A stretch of DNA of 64,000 nt from Methanobrevibacter sp. Its GTDB lineage: Archaea; Methanobacteriota; Methanobacteria; Methanobacteriales; Methanobacteriaceae. Below, piece by piece: positions 9,621 through 18,931 of the stretch (its first letter is position 1; the number at the start of each line of letters is the position of its first letter). A model generated the notes under the pieces. It made no database searches and was not told the DNA's origin. It saw only the letters and a list, made by a program, of their open reading frames with translations. The stretch is taken from assembly GCF_030539665.1 (NCBI RefSeq), contig NZ_JAUNXR010000002.1, forward strand, positions 1 through 64,000, written 5' to 3'. The translations under genes were made by a program, and so were the position numbers.

Positions 9621-10468
9621 TTATTGAAAAATTCCTTAAGAACTCTTTTCTTATCGCTTTCTGTTTTGATAACAACACCAATACTATCTTCCAAAGCCTG
9701 TTCCATGCTTTCCTCTTTCAGATTCATTGCAGATTTAACCCAGTCAACAGTTCCCCTAACAGAAGGTTTTTTCATTAGATTAAGATTACGAATGTTTTGA
9801 ACTAGATTAACAATCCTATTAACCTCTTCAGGATTTGCATTTGGCACTTTTGAAAGAACAATATCCATTTCACGGGAAGGTGTTGGATATGGGATATATA
9901 AGAACAAACATCTGTCCTTAGTTTCATCAAGAAGAGACCTCTGAGAATTAGATGTTAGAATAACAATCAAGTCGTTTTCCAAGTCAAAAGTTCCCAAGTC
10001 ATTAACGGTTATTTGTTTTTCTCCTAAAGCCTGCAACAGAAAACTTTCAACTTCCTCATCAGCCTTATCTATTTCATCAATCAGCAATACTGATGGTTTA
10101 TCGTTTAGAAATGCTTCAAGCAAAGGCCTTTTGATGAAATATTGGTCCTGGAATATTTCACCTTCACCCTCATGGTTTATACGGGCAGCTTCTAGATGCA
10201 GCAATTGCTTTTGGTAATTCCATTCACCAACAATCTGTTCAAATGTTATTCCTTCATAACATTGTATTCTAAAGAAATCCCTATCAAATGCCTTTGCAAC
10301 AACTTTTGCAAGTTCTGTTTTTCCTACCCCCGGTGGGCCTTCAATTAACATTGGCTTACCTAAAATTAAAGATAAATATAATGTGGTTGAAATTTCATTA
10401 TTTGAAACATAATTATTATCTATTAATATTTTATCAATGTCAGTAATTCTTAAACTTTCACTAGTCAA
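9617..10468 (-). CDS. MoxR-family AAA+ ATPase
   Basis: A 283-residue AAA+ protein with Walker A GPPGVGKT at 44-51, Walker [11 protein letters not shown] near 129-137, sensor 1 TSNS and a helical lid. MoxR ATPases act as chaperones with VWA partners, and the partner gene overlaps its stop codon. The start is TTG at 10468, seven bases after GGAGG (10476-10481 on the plus strand as cctccc); no ATG fits. It is the first gene of the MoxR-VWA-NcsA-carrier-DUF89 run, whose tight overlaps suggest a single transcript. Confidence 0.85.
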   Translation of the reverse strand: MTSESLRITDIDKILIDNNYVSNNEISTTLYLSLILGKPMLIEGPPGVGKTELAKVVAKAFDRDFFRIQCYEGITFEQIVGEWNYQKQLLHLEAARINHEGEGEIFQDQYFIKRPLLEAFLNDKPSVLLIDEIDKADEEVESFLLQALGEKQITVNDLGTFDLENDLIVILTSNSQRSLLDETKDRCLFLYIPYPTPSREMDIVLSKVPNANPEEVNRIVNLVQNIRNLNLMKKPSVRGTVDWVKSAMNLKEESMEQALEDSIGVVIKTESDKKRVLKEFFNK

Positions 10469-10579
10469 TTAAAAACCTCCCAATGTTATTAATTGATATA
10501 ACTACTAATATAAAATTAACTTTAAAGTTTAAATATTATATAATATTAACTAATTTATACTATTAAAGGAGGAATTGAG

Positions 10580-10837
10580 ATGGAAAATAAAAAAATAATA
10601 GTATGCATACTGGCAGTGATTGCCGTGATTATAGTTGCGTATGTCGGATACATGTTCATGCAAAATGACAACAGCGACGACATCAGCACAACTGGAAAAA
10701 ACATTTCAACAATAAATGAATCAGACCCTAATGGGACAAATAATGAAATAAGCACCAACTATGTCGACTATCAAAGTTATGAAAATGATTATGGAGGAAG
10801 TCAGGCATCCTCAAGCGGTTCAACAAGTTCCCCATAA
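10580..10837 (+). CDS. Small membrane-anchored protein of unknown function
   Basis: An 85-residue protein with one N-terminal membrane helix (residues ~5-27) and a polar tail rich in Ser, Asn, Thr, Asp and Tyr, probably outside the cell. No family recognised. AAAGGAGGAATTGAG ahead of the ATG is an excellent ribosome site, and a poly-T stop follows, so it is likely a real single-gene unit. Similar small anchored proteins with Ser/Thr-rich tails are common in Methanobrevibacter. Confidence 0.7.
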   Translation: MENKKIIVCILAVIAVIIVAYVGYMFMQNDNSDDISTTGKNISTINESDPNGTNNEISTNYVDYQSYENDYGGSQASSSGSTSSP

Positions 10838-10858
10838 TCCCTTTTTTCTTTTTTTATT
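10838..10858 (+). terminator. poly-T terminator
   Basis: T runs (TTTTTTC then seven T and more) directly follow the small membrane protein gene, between it and the convergent DHPS-like gene. Confidence 0.5.
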
Positions 10859-12436
10859 TTAAAACAGGTCAAAATCCTGAACATAATCCTTTCTTGTATT
10901 CATAGCTATTTCCGCTTTTTCGAGTTCTGCACCCAAATATGCGGCATGTTCAAGTTTTGTAACTAGATCCTTTTTAATAATTTCATCATAGATTTCTTTG
11001 GCTGTTTTTCCTTCAAATACCAAATCAGGAGCGTTTTTCTTGAAGTGAACTACGATAATCTTGCTATTTTCTACAGATGTGCCGTAATCGATCACTATCT
11101 TAAAGCTTCCTGCAACATCTCTGGAAAACTTAATGGGTTCCCCAGGAGTTATTAGCTCCAAATCTTCAATATCCGGAAGAGGTGTTTGTAATTTCTTATG
11201 CTTGTCCTTAAATTCAACCAGATTTATCCCCAAATCTTTTGGAATCGATCCCCTGTTCTTTGCCAAAAACATCATTTTACTGGCTACTGCCAATTCATGG
11301 ACACTTCCTCTTGTTTTTCCACTTTCTTCAGGAGTGAACAATACGCTAACGCCCAATTCCATGCCTATTCCTGCAAGCAATACATTTACCCCTCCTGAAT
11401 CTGCATCCATCAATTCTGTTACATTTCCGACACCGAAAAACATAGGGGCAGGATTTATCTTATGGAAATCATCACATGCAATTATGGATTCAACTATGCT
11501 GGAACTATTTACAGGATCCAAAATCATGTCTGCAATATATGTTAACCCTTCTGTCTTTTCAATTAACTCCTCCATCAATTCAACCCTTTCCTGAGGTGTT
11601 TTTGGGGTAATTCCTTTAGAAAAATTTGTTGGAAGCAATACTGCTGGAACATCATATTCCTTAAGGGTGTCAATAACTTTGCTGTAGTTTCCTAAATCAA
11701 GGCTCAGTACCAAGTCGATTCCATGTTCACAAGCTACCTTTATTTCTTTTGAATTTAATGTATCGATACTTAATGGTCTATCTCCTACAATTGGCCTTAG
11801 AGTTTCTATCAAATCAGGAATCCTGTCTGAATAATCCTCTCCTGCAGCCATTCCTATATCAATCATGTCGGCACCGGAATCTACGAAAAACTGGCATTTT
11901 TTTATTAGTTCTTCCTTGGATAAAAATGGAGCATTTGCAATTTCTGCAAGTACCCTCATTGGGAAATCCTCCCCTACAGGCAAATTTTTAACAAGAATGT
12001 TGTTTGGTTTTTTAAGAAGCTCTTCCCTCAATTTTTCATCGTTTTCAAAATCGTCTATGAATTTCAATGCTTCCTTTCTTTTTTCTTCTTCAATTAATTT
12101 ATCTGCAGGTTTAGATGTAGATAGCTCAATTGATTCCAGTAAGTTTAAAACCATTGCCAAATCTGCACCATCAGTTGACCCTTTAAATGTAGGGATTTGC
12201 AATGCTTCTGTAATTTCGTCAGTGTCTTTTTTAATTAAACCAGGTACTAAAATTAGATCAATATTGTCCAACTCATTTTCAAAATTATTCCTTACTTCCT
12301 TTATGATTTGATTTGGAGTTAAAAATGCAGCTACTTGAGTATCTGCAACATGCACAATTACATCCTCATCAACATCGGACACTACATCACTAATCAAAGG
12401 ATAAGCCAAATTCCCAGTTATAATTAAAACCTTCAT
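10859..12436 (-). CDS. Dihydropteroate synthase-like protein (methanogen family)
   Basis: A 525-residue protein: an N-terminal archaeal domain (MKVLIITGNLAYPLI..., ~150 residues), then a TIM barrel resembling dihydropteroate synthase (SGADMIDIGMAAGEDYSDRI, RPLSIDTLNS, ILDPVNSSSI, FFGVGNVTE), and a C-terminal extension. Methanogens lack folate, so a role in the pterin part of tetrahydromethanopterin is often proposed for this family, but it is unproven. The reading frame opens at a GTG (12445), yet the AGGTG ribosome site overlaps that codon and sits six bases from the ATG at 12436, which I prefer. Confidence 0.78.
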   Translation of the reverse strand: MKVLIITGNLAYPLISDVVSDVDEDVIVHVADTQVAAFLTPNQIIKEVRNNFENELDNIDLILVPGLIKKDTDEITEALQIPTFKGSTDGADLAMVLNLLESIELSTSKPADKLIEEEKRKEALKFIDDFENDEKLREELLKKPNNILVKNLPVGEDFPMRVLAEIANAPFLSKEELIKKCQFFVDSGADMIDIGMAAGEDYSDRIPDLIETLRPIVGDRPLSIDTLNSKEIKVACEHGIDLVLSLDLGNYSKVIDTLKEYDVPAVLLPTNFSKGITPKTPQERVELMEELIEKTEGLTYIADMILDPVNSSSIVESIIACDDFHKINPAPMFFGVGNVTELMDADSGGVNVLLAGIGMELGVSVLFTPEESGKTRGSVHELAVASKMMFLAKNRGSIPKDLGINLVEFKDKHKKLQTPLPDIEDLELITPGEPIKFSRDVAGSFKIVIDYGTSVENSKIIVVHFKKNAPDLVFEGKTAKEIYDEIIKKDLVTKLEHAAYLGAELEKAEIAMNTRKDYVQDFDLF

Positions 12437-12646
12437 TAAAAACACCTGTAAAAATAATATATAGAATATTTTACTTCTAATATATATTTATATTTATATT
12501 GTACTATTTTGCAAAATGAACAGAGTAATAGAACCAATCAAGAAATAGCCAAAATTCTGTCAATTAAATTAAAATTTTAATAAAAAAAATTAAAATAAAA
12601 ATATCAAAACAGGCAATTTCCATAAAAATTGTACAAATAACAAAGA

Positions 12647-12695
12647 TTTATATATTTTGTAATTTATAATGATTATACATGATAAACTATGGAGG
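12647..12695 (+). promoter_or_regulatory. por operon promoter and ribosome binding site
   Basis: Box A TTTATATA at 12647-12654 and GGAGG at 12691-12695 precede the porC ATG. The 210 bases upstream are AT-rich, non-coding and shared with the divergent DHPS-like gene. Confidence 0.7.
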
Positions 12696-12702
12696 AAACT
12701 AA

Positions 12703-13227
12703 ATGATTGAGATTCGTTTTCACGGGCGTGGTGGACAAGGATCAGTAACAGCTGCTGAAATTTTGGCTAAAGCAGCATTTAAAGACGGAAAATATGTCCA
12801 AGCATTCCCATTTTTTGGAGTTGAACGTAGAGGAGCTCCAGTTATGGCTTTTACAAGAATTGACGATAAGCCAATTGATATAAGATATCAAATCTACAAC
12901 CCTGACTATGTATTAGTTCTTGACGATGGATTAATGAGTGTAGTAGACGTTTTTTCAGGAGCAAAAGAAAATACCGAAGTAATTATTAATATTGCAACCG
13001 AATTTGAAAAAGAAATGAATGTGGCAATACACACAATTGATGCAACAGGAATTGCATTGGATAATTTAGGCCGTAATATTGTTAACACAATTATTTTAGG
13101 TTATTTTGCTAAAAAAACTCAAGTAGTAAGTATTGATTCACTAATTGAAGTGATAAAAGAAACATTCCCTGGAAAAGTTGGAGAATTAAATGCAAAAGCT
13201 ACCAAAATAGCTTATGATATGGGATAA
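12703..13227 (+). CDS. porC: Pyruvate:ferredoxin oxidoreductase, gamma subunit (PorC)
   Basis: First gene of a six-gene unit that makes pyruvate from acetyl-CoA and CO2 with reduced ferredoxin, the entry to biosynthesis in this autotrophic lineage. The 174-residue sequence starts [25 protein letters not shown], the hallmark of 2-oxoacid oxidoreductase gamma domains, and continues with [13 protein letters not shown]. Strong promoter and GGAGG upstream. It is followed at 20 nt by porD. The order C-D-A-B-E-F is the one known from hydrogenotrophic methanogens. Confidence 0.95.
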   Translation: MIEIRFHGRGGQGSVTAAEILAKAAFKDGKYVQAFPFFGVERRGAPVMAFTRIDDKPIDIRYQIYNPDYVLVLDDGLMSVVDVFSGAKENTEVIINIATEFEKEMNVAIHTIDATGIALDNLGRNIVNTIILGYFAKKTQVVSIDSLIEVIKETFPGKVGELNAKATKIAYDMG

Positions 13228-13247
13228 AATAATAAAGGTGGATTATA

Positions 13248-13493
13248 ATGGCAGTATCTATCGGATGTGTAATAAAAACACCAGGAAGTAGTAGAAACAA
13301 TAAAACAGGAAGTTGGAGAACATTCAAACCAATTCTTGATAAAGAAAAATGTATTAATTGTAATAATTGCGTAATATTTTGTCCTGATTCATCAGTAAAC
13401 TTTGAACATGACATTGATTATGATTACTGCAAAGGCTGTGGAATTTGTGCAAATGAATGTCCAGTAGTTGCAATTGAAATGGTAAAAGAATAA
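13248..13493 (+). CDS. porD: Pyruvate:ferredoxin oxidoreductase, delta (ferredoxin) subunit (PorD)
   Basis: An 81-residue 2x[4Fe-4S] ferredoxin subunit with the motifs [14 protein letters not shown] and [13 protein letters not shown]. It carries electrons between the PorAB catalytic site and external ferredoxin. N-terminal segment ([25 protein letters not shown]) is typical of PorD, not of free ferredoxins. AGGTGG ahead of the ATG. Positioned between porC and porA as in other methanogens. Confidence 0.95.
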   Translation: MAVSIGCVIKTPGSSRNNKTGSWRTFKPILDKEKCINCNNCVIFCPDSSVNFEHDIDYDYCKGCGICANECPVVAIEMVKE

Positions 13494-13508
13494 TAAAGAG
13501 GGAAAAAT

Positions 13509-14654
13509 ATGAAAAGAGAAGTTATGACAGCTAACAAAGCAGTAGCCGAAGCTGTTAAATTAGCTAAACCACAAGTAATTCCTGTTTATCCAATTACTCC
13601 ACAAACAACTATTTCAGAATATTTAGCACAATTTGTCGCAGATGAAGAAATTGATGCAAAATACGTAAAAGTTGAATCAGAGCACAGTGCAATAAGTGCA
13701 GCTGTTGGAGCAAGTGGTGCAGGTGTAAGAGTATTTACAGCTACATCCTCACAAGGATTAATGTTAATGCATGAAATTTTATTTGCTGCTGCAGGTATGA
13801 GAACACCTATCGTATTAGCAGATGCAAACAGAGCAATTTCAGCACCATTGAACATTTGGAACGACCAGCAAGATTCAATCTCACAGAGAGATGCAGGCTG
13901 GTTGCAAATATATGTTGAAAATGCACAGGAAGCATTGGATACAACATTGATGGCATTTAAAATTTCTGAAAATCCAAAAGTATTGTTGCCTTCAATGGTA
14001 TGTTTAGATGGATTTATTTTAACCCATACAGTAGAACCAGTTGAAATTCCAGAACAAGAAAAAGTAGATCAGTTCTTACCTCCATATAAACCTGAACATT
14101 CCTACTTAGACCCAAATGAACCAATGTCAGTTGGAACTTTAGCAGACCCTGATTATTATCTTGAAGCAAGATATGCGATGTCAGTAGCTATGAAAGAATC
14201 ACTTCCAATAATCGAAGAAACCTGCAAAGAATTTGCAGAAATATTTGGAAGAGAATATGGATTGATTGACCCATACAAATGTGAAGATGCTGAAATCATA
14301 TTTGTTGCTATGGGATCCATGTGTAGTACTATCAGAGTAATGGTTGATGAATTAAGAGAAAAAGGTGAAAAAGTAGGTTTACTTAAAATAAGAGCTTACA
14401 GACCATTCCCTGTAGAAGCTATTGATGAAGCAGTTAAAAACTGTGATAAACTAGCAGTACTCGATAAAAACATCAGCTTTGGAATTGGTGGAGCATTATT
14501 TGCTGACGTTAAAGCAAAAATACACAAGGACGCTTATGGATTTATCGTAGGATTAGGTGGAAGAGATATCACACCTGAAGCTATTATGGAAGTTTATGAA
14601 AAAACCAAAAACCCTGAAAGAGAGGTTACTTGGATAGGACTTAAGGAGGAATAA
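13509..14654 (+). CDS. porA: Pyruvate:ferredoxin oxidoreductase, alpha subunit (PorA)
   Basis: The 381-residue alpha subunit contributes the first pyrimidine-binding thiamine-diphosphate domain and the transketolase C-terminal-like domain. Recognisable blocks: [26 protein letters not shown]-like start, [35 protein letters not shown], and later [11 protein letters not shown]. Catalysis needs PorB, whose gene begins two bases after this stop. Cytoplasmic. Length is normal. Confidence 0.95.
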   Translation: MKREVMTANKAVAEAVKLAKPQVIPVYPITPQTTISEYLAQFVADEEIDAKYVKVESEHSAISAAVGASGAGVRVFTATSSQGLMLMHEILFAAAGMRTPIVLADANRAISAPLNIWNDQQDSISQRDAGWLQIYVENAQEALDTTLMAFKISENPKVLLPSMVCLDGFILTHTVEPVEIPEQEKVDQFLPPYKPEHSYLDPNEPMSVGTLADPDYYLEARYAMSVAMKESLPIIEETCKEFAEIFGREYGLIDPYKCEDAEIIFVAMGSMCSTIRVMVDELREKGEKVGLLKIRAYRPFPVEAIDEAVKNCDKLAVLDKNISFGIGGALFADVKAKIHKDAYGFIVGLGGRDITPEAIMEVYEKTKNPEREVTWIGLKEE

Positions 14655-14656
14655 AA

Positions 14657-15523
14657 ATGGAGATACCTAAAGAAGAATTATTAGCACCAGGTCACAGAGG
14701 TTGTGCTGGTTGTGGAGCTTCTATCGGAGTAAGATTAGCTCTAAAAGCATTAGGTAAAAATACTGTTGCAATTTCAGCAACCGGTTGTCTTGAAGTAATG
14801 ACAACTCCTTATCCAGAAACTGCATGGGAAATCCCATGGATTCATGTTGCTTTTGAAAACGCAGGTGCTGTTGCATCAGGTGTAGAAAGCGCATTGAGAA
14901 TACAAGGAAAAGATGATGTAAATGTTGTTGCATTCGGAGGAGACGGAGGAACTGTAGATATCGGTTTACAATCCCTTTCAGGTGCAATGGAAAGAGGACA
15001 TAATTTTACATACATCTGTTACGATAACGAAGCTTATATGAACACCGGTATTCAAAGAAGTGGAGCAACCCCTTACGGAGCTACCACAACAACTTCACCA
15101 AAAGGAAAAGACAGTTTCGGTGAAGACAAACCTAAGAAAAACATGCCAATGATTATGGCTGCTCATGGAATACCATATGTAGCTACTGCTTCAATTGCAT
15201 ACCCTGAAGACTTTATGAAAAAAGTTAAAAAAGCAGCGGAAATTGATGGACCTGCATATATACATTTAAACCAGCCATGTACCACAGGTTGGGGTTATGA
15301 TTCATCAAAAACCATTGAAATGGGTAGATTGGCTGTTGAAACTGGATCATGGATATTATATGAAATCGAAAATGGTGAATTTAATATCACATACAGACCA
15401 ACAGAAAGAAAACCAGTAGCAGAATACTTAAAACCACAAAAAAGATTCAGACATCTTGATGATGAACATATTGAAAAAATACAAGAATTTGTTGATAAAG
15501 AATGTGCAGAATTAGGATTATAG
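14657..15523 (+). CDS. porB: Pyruvate:ferredoxin oxidoreductase, beta subunit (PorB)
   Basis: The 288-residue beta subunit binds the thiamine diphosphate diphosphate group: GDGGTVDIG followed ~25 residues later by [10 protein letters not shown] is the ThDP motif, and CAGCGAS near the N-terminus plus further cysteines (including CTTGWGYD) ligate the proximal [4Fe-4S] cluster. AAGGAGGAATAAAA precedes its ATG. Part of the porCDABEF unit. Confidence 0.95.
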   Translation: MEIPKEELLAPGHRGCAGCGASIGVRLALKALGKNTVAISATGCLEVMTTPYPETAWEIPWIHVAFENAGAVASGVESALRIQGKDDVNVVAFGGDGGTVDIGLQSLSGAMERGHNFTYICYDNEAYMNTGIQRSGATPYGATTTTSPKGKDSFGEDKPKKNMPMIMAAHGIPYVATASIAYPEDFMKKVKKAAEIDGPAYIHLNQPCTTGWGYDSSKTIEMGRLAVETGSWILYEIENGEFNITYRPTERKPVAEYLKPQKRFRHLDDEHIEKIQEFVDKECAELGL

Positions 15524-15535
15524 GGAGGAAGTACA

Positions 15536-16033
15536 TTGAAAAAAATTACTGTAAATAGAGAATTATGTGATGGTTGTCTTGATTGTCAACGTGCATGCGA
15601 ATCTCTTCACGAATCCTCCAGAATAACAATCTTAGAGTACGATTCTTCATTCTACCCAATTGTATGTCAACAATGTGAAGGACAGCCTTGTTCACAAATC
15701 TGCCCTGTAGATGCAATGACCAATCTTGATGTAGATAGCGAAAAATGTATTTCCTGCGGTTTATGCAGTATGGTTTGTCCCTTTGGAGCGATTACCATCA
15801 CTCCTGACACTGCTGAGAAATGTAATCGCTGTGCAGATAGAGAAGAAGGTCCTGCCTGTGTTCAAGCATGTTCAAAAAGAGCAATATCAATTGTTGATAC
15901 CGATAAAATCAAACTTAACAAACAACAAGAATATATTGCAAAACTTGCTGGAAACAGCGAAAGTAAAGCTAATAAGAATAGCTTTGTAAATGTAATTACA
16001 GCTATGGGTAGATCTAAAAAAGTTTTAGAATAA
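15536..16033 (+). CDS. porE: Por-associated polyferredoxin PorE
   Basis: A 165-residue protein with four cysteine clusters of [4Fe-4S] type (CDGCLDCQRAC, CQQCEGQPCSQIC, CISCGLCSMVC, CNRCADREEGPACVQAC). It belongs to the DMSO-reductase-B-like ferredoxin group found downstream of porAB in methanogens, where PorE and PorF carry electrons to Por during pyruvate synthesis. The start is TTG (15536), eight bases after GGGAGG (15523-15528), which overlaps the porB stop. Confidence 0.9.
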   Translation: MKKITVNRELCDGCLDCQRACESLHESSRITILEYDSSFYPIVCQQCEGQPCSQICPVDAMTNLDVDSEKCISCGLCSMVCPFGAITITPDTAEKCNRCADREEGPACVQACSKRAISIVDTDKIKLNKQQEYIAKLAGNSESKANKNSFVNVITAMGRSKKVLE

Positions 16034-16045
16034 TGAGGTGTTAAA

Positions 16046-16474
16046 ATGGATGATTTAATATTAACTCCTGAAGAATGCGTAGATTGTATGAAATGTGAAC
16101 GTAACTGTCCACAAAATTCAATTCATGTAGTTGACAGTGTTCCATTATTCTGTATGCATTGTAATCCAGCTAAAGCTCCATGTTTACTTAAATGTCCTGA
16201 AGGAGCTATAGAAGCTCTTGGTGGAGCCATTGTTATCAACCAGGAAAAATGTATTGGTTGTGGAATATGTGAAAACGCATGTCCAATCGGAGCAATCAAC
16301 ATCGATGGAGCTGGAAATGTTCACAAATGTAACCTTTGCATCGATCAAGATGAAAAACAATGCGTAGCAAATTGTCCTACTGGAGCTTTAAAAGACGACG
16401 CAAAAGAACAAGTTAATGAAAAACAACAAAAGTTAGCTAAAGAATTTAATAAAGTTAAAGAGTTATTAAAATAG
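16046..16474 (+). CDS. porF: Por-associated polyferredoxin PorF
   Basis: A 142-residue relative of PorE with repeated cysteine clusters (CVDCMKCERNC, CMHCNPAKAPCLLKC, CIGCGICENAC, CNLCIDQDEKQCVANC). Proposed partner of PorE in delivering electrons to pyruvate oxidoreductase. AGGTGTTAAAATG provides the ribosome site. It closes the operon; a T-rich run follows the stop. Confidence 0.9.
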   Translation: MDDLILTPEECVDCMKCERNCPQNSIHVVDSVPLFCMHCNPAKAPCLLKCPEGAIEALGGAIVINQEKCIGCGICENACPIGAINIDGAGNVHKCNLCIDQDEKQCVANCPTGALKDDAKEQVNEKQQKLAKEFNKVKELLK

Positions 16475-16478
16475 CTAT

Positions 16479-16500
16479 CTTTTCTTTTTTTATTTTATTT
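16479..16500 (+). terminator. poly-T terminator of the por operon
   Basis: A TCTTTTCTTTTTTTATTTTATTT run just after the porF stop, without a hairpin. Confidence 0.55.
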
Positions 16501-16558
16501 CACGAAAAGTGATTTTTTAAATAATAATTTATTAAAAAAAGAAAGGAAAATTGATTTC

Positions 16559-16966
16559 CTAATAATATTTAACATATTTTGAAAGATCTTGAGTTTCACT
16601 ACCAAGTATTATCCAATATCCATTACCGTTATCATAAGCTGTTATGTTTCCGTCAATATAACAAGTAATGTCATTAATTGTTTTTTCTTCTAATCCGTCT
16701 GAATTGGACATTGACTTATCAGAAATTGCCACAGTTATTATTTCCTCATCATCATTTTGATATATATTGATCTCTGTGGTATTGTCCTTACTCATCTTAA
16801 AATCAACAAATGTGAAGTTGTTTTTTGCAAATTCAGCATCTATATTGTCATACATCTTATCCATGGAACTTGTAGAAACTGCCAATGCACTGCTAGCAAA
16901 AATACCTGAAATAGCTACAACAATTCCAAAAAGTAAAGCATACTTGTAAACTAATTTTTTATTCAA
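16559..16966 (-). CDS. Secreted protein of unknown function
   Basis: A 135-residue protein with a classical signal peptide (KK at the start, hydrophobic core to about residue 27, ending SSALAVS). The mature ~105 residues show alternating beta-strand character and no recognised domain, with one cysteine. Start codon is TTG at 16966, seven bases after GGAGG. It stands alone, convergent with the por operon and divergent from fumarate hydratase alpha. Possibly an exported surface or periplasm-like protein; function unknown. Confidence 0.65.
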   Translation of the reverse strand: MNKKLVYKYALLFGIVVAISGIFASSALAVSTSSMDKMYDNIDAEFAKNNFTFVDFKMSKDNTTEINIYQNDDEEIITVAISDKSMSNSDGLEEKTINDITCYIDGNITAYDNGNGYWIILGSETQDLSKYVKYY

Positions 16967-17095
16967 AAATATTCCTCCAATAATATGTAGTTTAATATCT
17001 GTTTATTGAATTATTAAAATTTTAGCAATCCCAAAATATATATTATCATTTTAATAAACTCATTAATAATATAAAAAGGGAGAAGGGGGATTTAT

Positions 17096-17938
17096 TTGAT
17101 TACAAAAGATAAAATAAAGGAAACAGTATATGAACTATACAAGGATGCTGTTATTAATTTTCATGACGATATGAAATGCTCATTAGAACATGCTCTTAAA
17201 AATGAAGAAAATGAGTTGGCAATATTAAATATTGAAGCTATATTGAAAAATATTGAAATAGCTAAAGAAAAAGAAATTCCGATGTGTCAAGATACTGGTT
17301 TGCCTGTGGTTTTTGTTAAATTAGGTAATGTTGAAGTTGAAAACCTTAGGGAAGGAATCGAAGAGGGAATTAAAAAGGCAACAGAAGAGGTTCCCATTAG
17401 ACCAAACATTGTGGATCCCATAACACGTGAAAACACAAATGTCAATGTTGGAGTTCTTATACCTCCTATTGATATCGAACTTATTGATGACGATTACTTG
17501 GAAATTACAATTTTGCCTAAGGGATTCGGTTCTGAAAACAACAACAAACTCAAAATGGCATTGCCTGCTGAAGGAATTGAAGGAATCAAAGACTTTGTTG
17601 TCGAAACAGTATTGTCCGCAAAAGGAAAACCATGCCCTCCAACTGTAGTGGGCGTAGGTGTTGGTGGAACTTCCGACATGGCATTGAAGCTAGGTAAAAA
17701 AGCTTTGATGGAAGAAATCGGTAAAAGAAATGAAGATCCTGTTTTAGCTAAATTGGAAGAAGAAATAATGGAAGAAATAAACAATTCCGGAATCGGACCG
17801 ATGGGCCTTGGTGGAAAAACAACAACACTGGACGTAAAAATATTAAAGGCAGATACACACACCGCAGGACTCCCTATTGGAGTTTGTATCCAATGCTGGG
17901 CAAATAGATTTGCAACTGCAAAAATTTACGATGAATAA
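17096..17938 (+). CDS. fumA: Fumarate hydratase class I, alpha subunit
   Basis: Forms the catalytic N-terminal part of the oxygen-sensitive [4Fe-4S] hydratase that interconverts fumarate and malate in the incomplete reductive citric-acid pathway. Cluster cysteines are visible in PMCQDTG, in [16 protein letters not shown] and in [10 protein letters not shown]; the [12 protein letters not shown] block is also typical. The 280-residue length fits the alpha subunit of the two-subunit archaeal form; the beta subunit is not in this window. Start is TTG (17096) after AAGGGGGA. Tartrate dehydratase alpha is a close relative and cannot be fully excluded. Confidence 0.85.
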   Translation: MITKDKIKETVYELYKDAVINFHDDMKCSLEHALKNEENELAILNIEAILKNIEIAKEKEIPMCQDTGLPVVFVKLGNVEVENLREGIEEGIKKATEEVPIRPNIVDPITRENTNVNVGVLIPPIDIELIDDDYLEITILPKGFGSENNNKLKMALPAEGIEGIKDFVVETVLSAKGKPCPPTVVGVGVGGTSDMALKLGKKALMEEIGKRNEDPVLAKLEEEIMEEINNSGIGPMGLGGKTTTLDVKILKADTHTAGLPIGVCIQCWANRFATAKIYDE

Positions 17939-17940
17939 AA

Positions 17941-17972
17941 AAGGATAACATAAATTTATCCTTCTCTTTTTA
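17941..17972 (+). terminator. Hairpin plus T-run terminator
   Basis: AAGGATAA (17941-17948) pairs with TTATCCTT (17956-17963), followed by CTCTTTTT. It overlaps the end of the fumarate hydratase alpha transcript. Confidence 0.65.
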
Positions 17973-18015
17973 AATTTTCATGCTAAAAACTCTTAAAAAA
18001 AGGAAAAGATATGAA

Positions 18016-18900
18016 TTATCTAAAGGTACGTGGAGTTGTAGACCTTGGAATATTATTATGAAACTCAAGAGCAATATCCGCAATTTCTACAGATGTATTC
18101 CCTATTCCTTTAAATGCTTTAACTACCCTAAATAAATAAATAAAATAATTGGAACGTTCCTTTTCATCAAATGGATTTTCAGCCATACGAGTAGCTATCA
18201 AATTTATTGCCTTACTTTGAAGAATTTGCAGTGACTCTTCCATATCCATAATTTCGTCTTTTGAATCAGTTTTTCCATCTAAAAAAGCAATCATTGAAGA
18301 GCGAATCATTTTTTGAGATTTCTTATACATTTTAGTTAAATATTTAAGAATATCCTCCTCAATCTCATAAACATCATTAATAACGAACTTTGCAATATGA
18401 CCGCAATAATCCCCAATTCTTTCCAATTCATATGCAACCTCATTATAAAGGACTGATTTTGAAAATTCGGAATTTTGATTTATGCTAGCGATTGTTTCAA
18501 CAGAAGTCTTTACTTTTTCAACCATGTTGTTGGTAATAAAATCCATTTCAAGGGCCTCATTAGCCTTAACTTCATCATGTTCCAAAAGAGCGTTAAATGA
18601 ACACTCCAACTGATTATGAACATGTTTTACCATATTTCTGACCATGTCATTTACAAATATGTTACCGGCACTATCTTCACGGGAAATATTGCCCCCGTAA
18701 GACTCCAAAAACTTTTCATAGCTTTTTAAATCAAGAATATATCCTCTTTTAACTGTTCCATCTTCAACAAGAGGCTTTAATAGCTGAGTAACATATCTTC
18801 TTGTGATGCCCAATTTTTCAGCTATCTCTTCCTGAGTAGATGGATTTTCATGTAAAATCAAATCTAAAATATCCTTTAGTGTCCTATCCCTTTTACTCAT
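18016..18900 (-). CDS. PhoU-like regulator with N-terminal winged helix
   Basis: Residues ~1-70 form a winged-helix DNA-binding domain (TQEEIAEKLGITRRYVTQLLKPL), followed by two PhoU-type helical repeats with the metal-binding E/D-rich patches (ELERIGDYCGHIA and a matching C-terminal half). Such proteins are proposed to link phosphate status to transcription in methanogens. The ATG at 18900 (MSKRDR) has GAGGT six bases upstream and is preferred; an earlier ATG at 18924 has only a weak site. No phosphate transporter genes are adjacent. Confidence 0.75.
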   Translation of the reverse strand: MSKRDRTLKDILDLILHENPSTQEEIAEKLGITRRYVTQLLKPLVEDGTVKRGYILDLKSYEKFLESYGGNISREDSAGNIFVNDMVRNMVKHVHNQLECSFNALLEHDEVKANEALEMDFITNNMVEKVKTSVETIASINQNSEFSKSVLYNEVAYELERIGDYCGHIAKFVINDVYEIEEDILKYLTKMYKKSQKMIRSSMIAFLDGKTDSKDEIMDMEESLQILQSKAINLIATRMAENPFDEKERSNYFIYLFRVVKAFKGIGNTSVEIADIALEFHNNIPRSTTPRTFR

Positions 18901-18931
18901 ACCCGTACCTCTATTGAAAAACATTTACCAA

